This document shows, piece after piece, positions 14,704-17,217 of a DNA stretch of 17,217 bases. This stretch comes from Bacillota bacterium (GTDB lineage: Bacteria; Bacillota_I; Bacilli_A; Acholeplasmatales; Acholeplasmataceae), in assembly GCA_023458995.1 (NCBI GenBank), contig JAEWVV010000087.1, forward strand, positions 1 to 17,217, given 5' to 3'. A program made the position numbers and the translations under genes. The notes beneath the pieces are model-generated. The model saw only the letters and a program-made list of their open reading frames with translations. It had not been told where the DNA came from and made no database searches. Numbering within the stretch: the stretch's first letter is position 1; each line of letters opens with the position of its first letter.

Positions 14704-17217
14704 ATGCAACCTAAGTTTATCAAACTATGCAAAGTGTTAACCATTGTCTTAGTAATGACATTCATTTCTCTAATTTTGATTGGATGTAAGAAAAAAGATA
14801 GTGGAGATAACGGTATGATACTAAGTCTATCCAATTCAAAAGCTGAAATTGGTGTTACCGAAAATCAAAAATGGGTATTTAACAAAAAAAATGACACCTG
14901 GTTATTCGATGGTGTTTATGCATTTAGCAATGACGTTTTCGTTAAAGTCTTTAATGGGACAGACGGCAAACTTAACGAAAATGATGAACTCAATAAGAAT
15001 GGTGCATATTTTACAGTACAACCATCAAGCGAGCTCGACTCGTTTTCTAATTTTGTTGGAAACTTTGTTGAACACATCGAAGTCGTTGATGACGAGGATA
15101 ATACAAAATCATTAAAACTAACGGGTAAAGGTTTTACATCTTACCTCAAAGTAGAAGCTGATGGTGCGTTTGTTGAACGTTCGTTTGTTTTTGATTTTGA
15201 TCAAGATGTAACCATTACTGAAGGTGAAGTATCCTTCACACTCAAAACAGATATTTCATCCCATAATGAATATGGCTTTATCTTAGGTCATGCGAACGAA
15301 GTGACTCAATATTCACTTCCTTACGCATTTCCTGCAGTCTTGTCGAAACTCACGAGTAGACAGGGTGAAGATGTAATTTCCTATGTTGATGTCGTTGATT
15401 ACTATGAAACGAGTCCAGGATTTAAAACTGCACGTAGAAAAGAACATTTAAATGGCTTTATGGAGTTAGGCATTATTTCTTCAGCTACTACATTAAGTAA
15501 AGATTTTGAACATAAACTTGTAGAAAAGATTTACGTATCTGGTGATACATCATCTTACTATGATCTCATCTACCAAGCAAGAAAGACTTATGCAACATTT
15601 TATGAATTACCTTTAGAAGAAATACATCAAGTCAATGGCAACATGACCGTAAGTTCATGGATTGATGCTGCAGTTGGTGTTGTTGGAGATATCACAGATT
15701 CAAGAAGTAGACCTGTAGGAGATCATTCCACATTTGGACCATATGGCTATAATAACGGTTCATCTGAAGCCTTTGGTGCAATGGATATTCTAAAGGGTTT
15801 AACACGTTATGCGATGGCGATAGGCGATGCTGAACTCTATGAAGATTGTATGAATTATCTCACTGTCTTTATTTCAAAAGATAGTTCAGGTAAAGGTTAT
15901 ATTATGCCTTTATCTAAATATAAGAGCATTTACTCGGATGCAGATGTTTACTTTTTCAGAAGCCAAGGTTCTGATGGAAACTTCAATCCATTAGATCCAA
16001 GTTTCACCGATACAGCAGATGTCTTTGGTTCATTCAAGTACTACTCAAGAGTAATCAACTTAGGTGAACTTGCGCTCATTACTGAAAGAGAAGATTTAAA
16101 ACAAGCATATTTAAGTTTAATGCCCTTTATTTTAAAGATGAAAGGTCCAAACTACGAACAAGATATTCAGTGGAACTTCAATGGAACACCCAGCAATTAT
16201 GAATATGATAATGGCGGAAGTATGGGTGCCGAAGCTATGTGGGCAAATGTGATGTATATTGCATCACTCATTGAAACAAGCGAACAAAAGAAAGCAGATT
16301 ATTTACTTCATGCTGAAAAATCACTTGAACAAGCTAACAAACAAGACTTTCCAAAATCAAGTGCTTTAAGACAGTATCCAAAACCTGAATCACTGACGTA
16401 TTCAGCCAAAATGAATTTAATTTTCTTTGAACTTAAGAATGAACAAAAATACTTAGATGAAGCATTAGAAGTTGTTGGAGCAGTTCATTTCTATTACTTT
16501 GCTTCTACACATCCCAATACATACTACCAAACATTAGGTTATGGTTATGCAGATGCAAGAGAACGTTGGGAAGCGTTTATGGAGATGGTAGAAACACTTG
16601 TATTAGGTACAAATATCTTAAAGTATACAGATGATCCATTATTACTTGACTTATTTTACACCTTAGAAAAATCAGCGTTATGGACACTCCCTATTAACGG
16701 TTATCCAGATGGTTATCTTGGTGGTCACTCAGACTGGCTTGATGCCCTTTATGTACCATTTGAACAACCAACAGCTCATATGGGCGATAACACGGTCCAC
16801 GATGGTGGCGGTATGAGTTATTTAAGACACTCTAAGGAGCTATATGGTGCAGGTGAAATCTTCACCGGTGCACTTACATTCGAAGTGTTTGCAAAGGCTT
16901 ATAGTCCTTATGTCACGATGATTAATCTTGGTGGTGCGATTGATACGAAATTAGATCGCACGCATCAAACATTTGCAGCTTGGAATATTAGTAAAGAAAA
17001 AGTATCTACACCTGTGTTCTTTGATAACTATGAAGAAGGCAATTATGAAATTATAGTTGATGAACAAGCGTTAGGTGTTTATACACATGAACAACTTAAA
17101 AATGGTGTTTTACTTGAATTTAATTCACGTGAAAAACATATGGTTGAAGTCACAAAGACAACTAAAACACCAGTTTCATTGCCCTTAAGTGGAACAATCA
17201 CAGCAGAAGTTGTTAAA
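14704..17217 (+). CDS. Large lipoprotein of unrecognised family, possibly carbohydrate-active (3' partial)
   Basis: The frame is open for 838 codons from the ATG to the right edge without a stop, so the gene continues beyond the window. GTGAGG (14691-14696) stands 7 bases before the ATG. The product starts with a lipoprotein signal ending LILIGC (Cys28) followed by KKKDSGD, and should be anchored outside the membrane. Residues about 40-250 look beta-rich. Residues about 300-700 look mostly helical, with repeated aromatic helices (TRYAMAIGDAELYEDCMNYL, YYSRVINLGELALI, EAMWANVMYIASLI, RWEAFMEMVETLVL). That is the pattern of an alpha/alpha-toroid glycosidase or polysaccharide lyase fold. HMGDNTVHDGGGMSYL (about 697-712) is a possible active-site loop. 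Beta-rich sequence resumes near the end. I recognise no family. The cre-like site and divergent LacI-type regulator support a role in carbohydrate use. Confidence 0.8.
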   Translation, partial: MQPKFIKLCKVLTIVLVMTFISLILIGCKKKDSGDNGMILSLSNSKAEIGVTENQKWVFNKKNDTWLFDGVYAFSNDVFVKVFNGTDGKLNENDELNKNGAYFTVQPSSELDSFSNFVGNFVEHIEVVDDEDNTKSLKLTGKGFTSYLKVEADGAFVERSFVFDFDQDVTITEGEVSFTLKTDISSHNEYGFILGHANEVTQYSLPYAFPAVLSKLTSRQGEDVISYVDVVDYYETSPGFKTARRKEHLNGFMELGIISSATTLSKDFEHKLVEKIYVSGDTSSYYDLIYQARKTYATFYELPLEEIHQVNGNMTVSSWIDAAVGVVGDITDSRSRPVGDHSTFGPYGYNNGSSEAFGAMDILKGLTRYAMAIGDAELYEDCMNYLTVFISKDSSGKGYIMPLSKYKSIYSDADVYFFRSQGSDGNFNPLDPSFTDTADVFGSFKYYSRVINLGELALITEREDLKQAYLSLMPFILKMKGPNYEQDIQWNFNGTPSNYEYDNGGSMGAEAMWANVMYIASLIETSEQKKADYLLHAEKSLEQANKQDFPKSSALRQYPKPESLTYSAKMNLIFFELKNEQKYLDEALEVVGAVHFYYFASTHPNTYYQTLGYGYADARERWEAFMEMVETLVLGTNILKYTDDPLLLDLFYTLEKSALWTLPINGYPDGYLGGHSDWLDALYVPFEQPTAHMGDNTVHDGGGMSYLRHSKELYGAGEIFTGALTFEVFAKAYSPYVTMINLGGAIDTKLDRTHQTFAAWNISKEKVSTPVFFDNYEEGNYEIIVDEQALGVYTHEQLKNGVLLEFNSREKHMVEVTKTTKTPVSLPLSGTITAEVVK

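Noticed and set aside
14622..14834. Minus-strand reading frame of 70 codons over the divergent promoter and lipoprotein signal
   Set aside because: Overlaps the promoter elements and the signal-peptide coding part of the large lipoprotein; no ribosome-binding site or known motif.
14849..15115. Plus-strand reading frame of 88 codons
   Set aside because: Out-of-frame shadow of the large lipoprotein gene, which is open for its whole length.
1..17217. CRISPR array, insertion sequence, tRNA/rRNA or phage genes
   Set aside because: No regularly spaced direct repeats, transposase, terminal inverted repeats, cloverleaf or phage protein seen on either strand.

Overview
AT-rich DNA with Gram-positive-style ribosome-binding sites, several lipobox lipoproteins (a conserved Cys after a short hydrophobic N-terminus) and CcpA/LacI-type regulatory sites. 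All Trp codons I read in frame are TGG, and TGA is used as a real stop (ends at 4422 and 9552), so the standard code applies. This fits a low-GC Bacillota or an Acholeplasma/Izemoplasma-like lineage of Mycoplasmatota. The taxon is an inference; no rRNA or other marker gene is present.

Region 1 (about 1-12583) looks like one polycistronic carbohydrate-degradation operon, cut at its 5' end. In order it holds: a large GxGYxYP-family protein with two extra C-terminal beta-rich domains (5' truncated), a second GxGYxYP lipoprotein, a small lipoprotein of unknown function, a LacI-family regulator, a cytoplasmic TIM-barrel-like putative glycosidase, a third GxGYxYP lipoprotein that appears to start at an ATT codon, and a cytoplasmic GH38 alpha-mannosidase. 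Gaps between genes range from a 4-base overlap to 22 bases. A strong intrinsic terminator follows the mannosidase. The likely division of labour is surface-anchored GxGYxYP proteins acting on an extracellular glycan, and the two cytosolic enzymes finishing imported, alpha-mannose-containing oligosaccharides. No transporter lies in the window.

Region 2 (about 12584-13555) holds a monocistronic DHFR-like/RibD C-terminal family gene with its own extended -10 promoter and an operator-like inverted repeat. A 258-base convergent intergenic stretch follows, with two terminator hairpins, a weak promoter candidate and a palindrome.

Region 3 (about 13556-17217) is a divergent pair. A second LacI-family regulator lies on the minus strand. 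Its -35 and -10 boxes are separated by 17 bases that contain a perfect 14-bp LacI-type palindrome, and its transcript should be almost leaderless. On the plus strand is a very large lipoprotein of unrecognised family that runs off the right edge, with a cre-like site just upstream of its -10 box. This regulator-target pair is probably part of the same carbohydrate-use island.

The most interesting content is the set of three divergent GxGYxYP paralogues, whose function is still only putative, beside an unclassified TIM-barrel enzyme and a GH38 mannosidase. Next are the ATT start and the leaderless, apparently autoregulated lacI-type gene.
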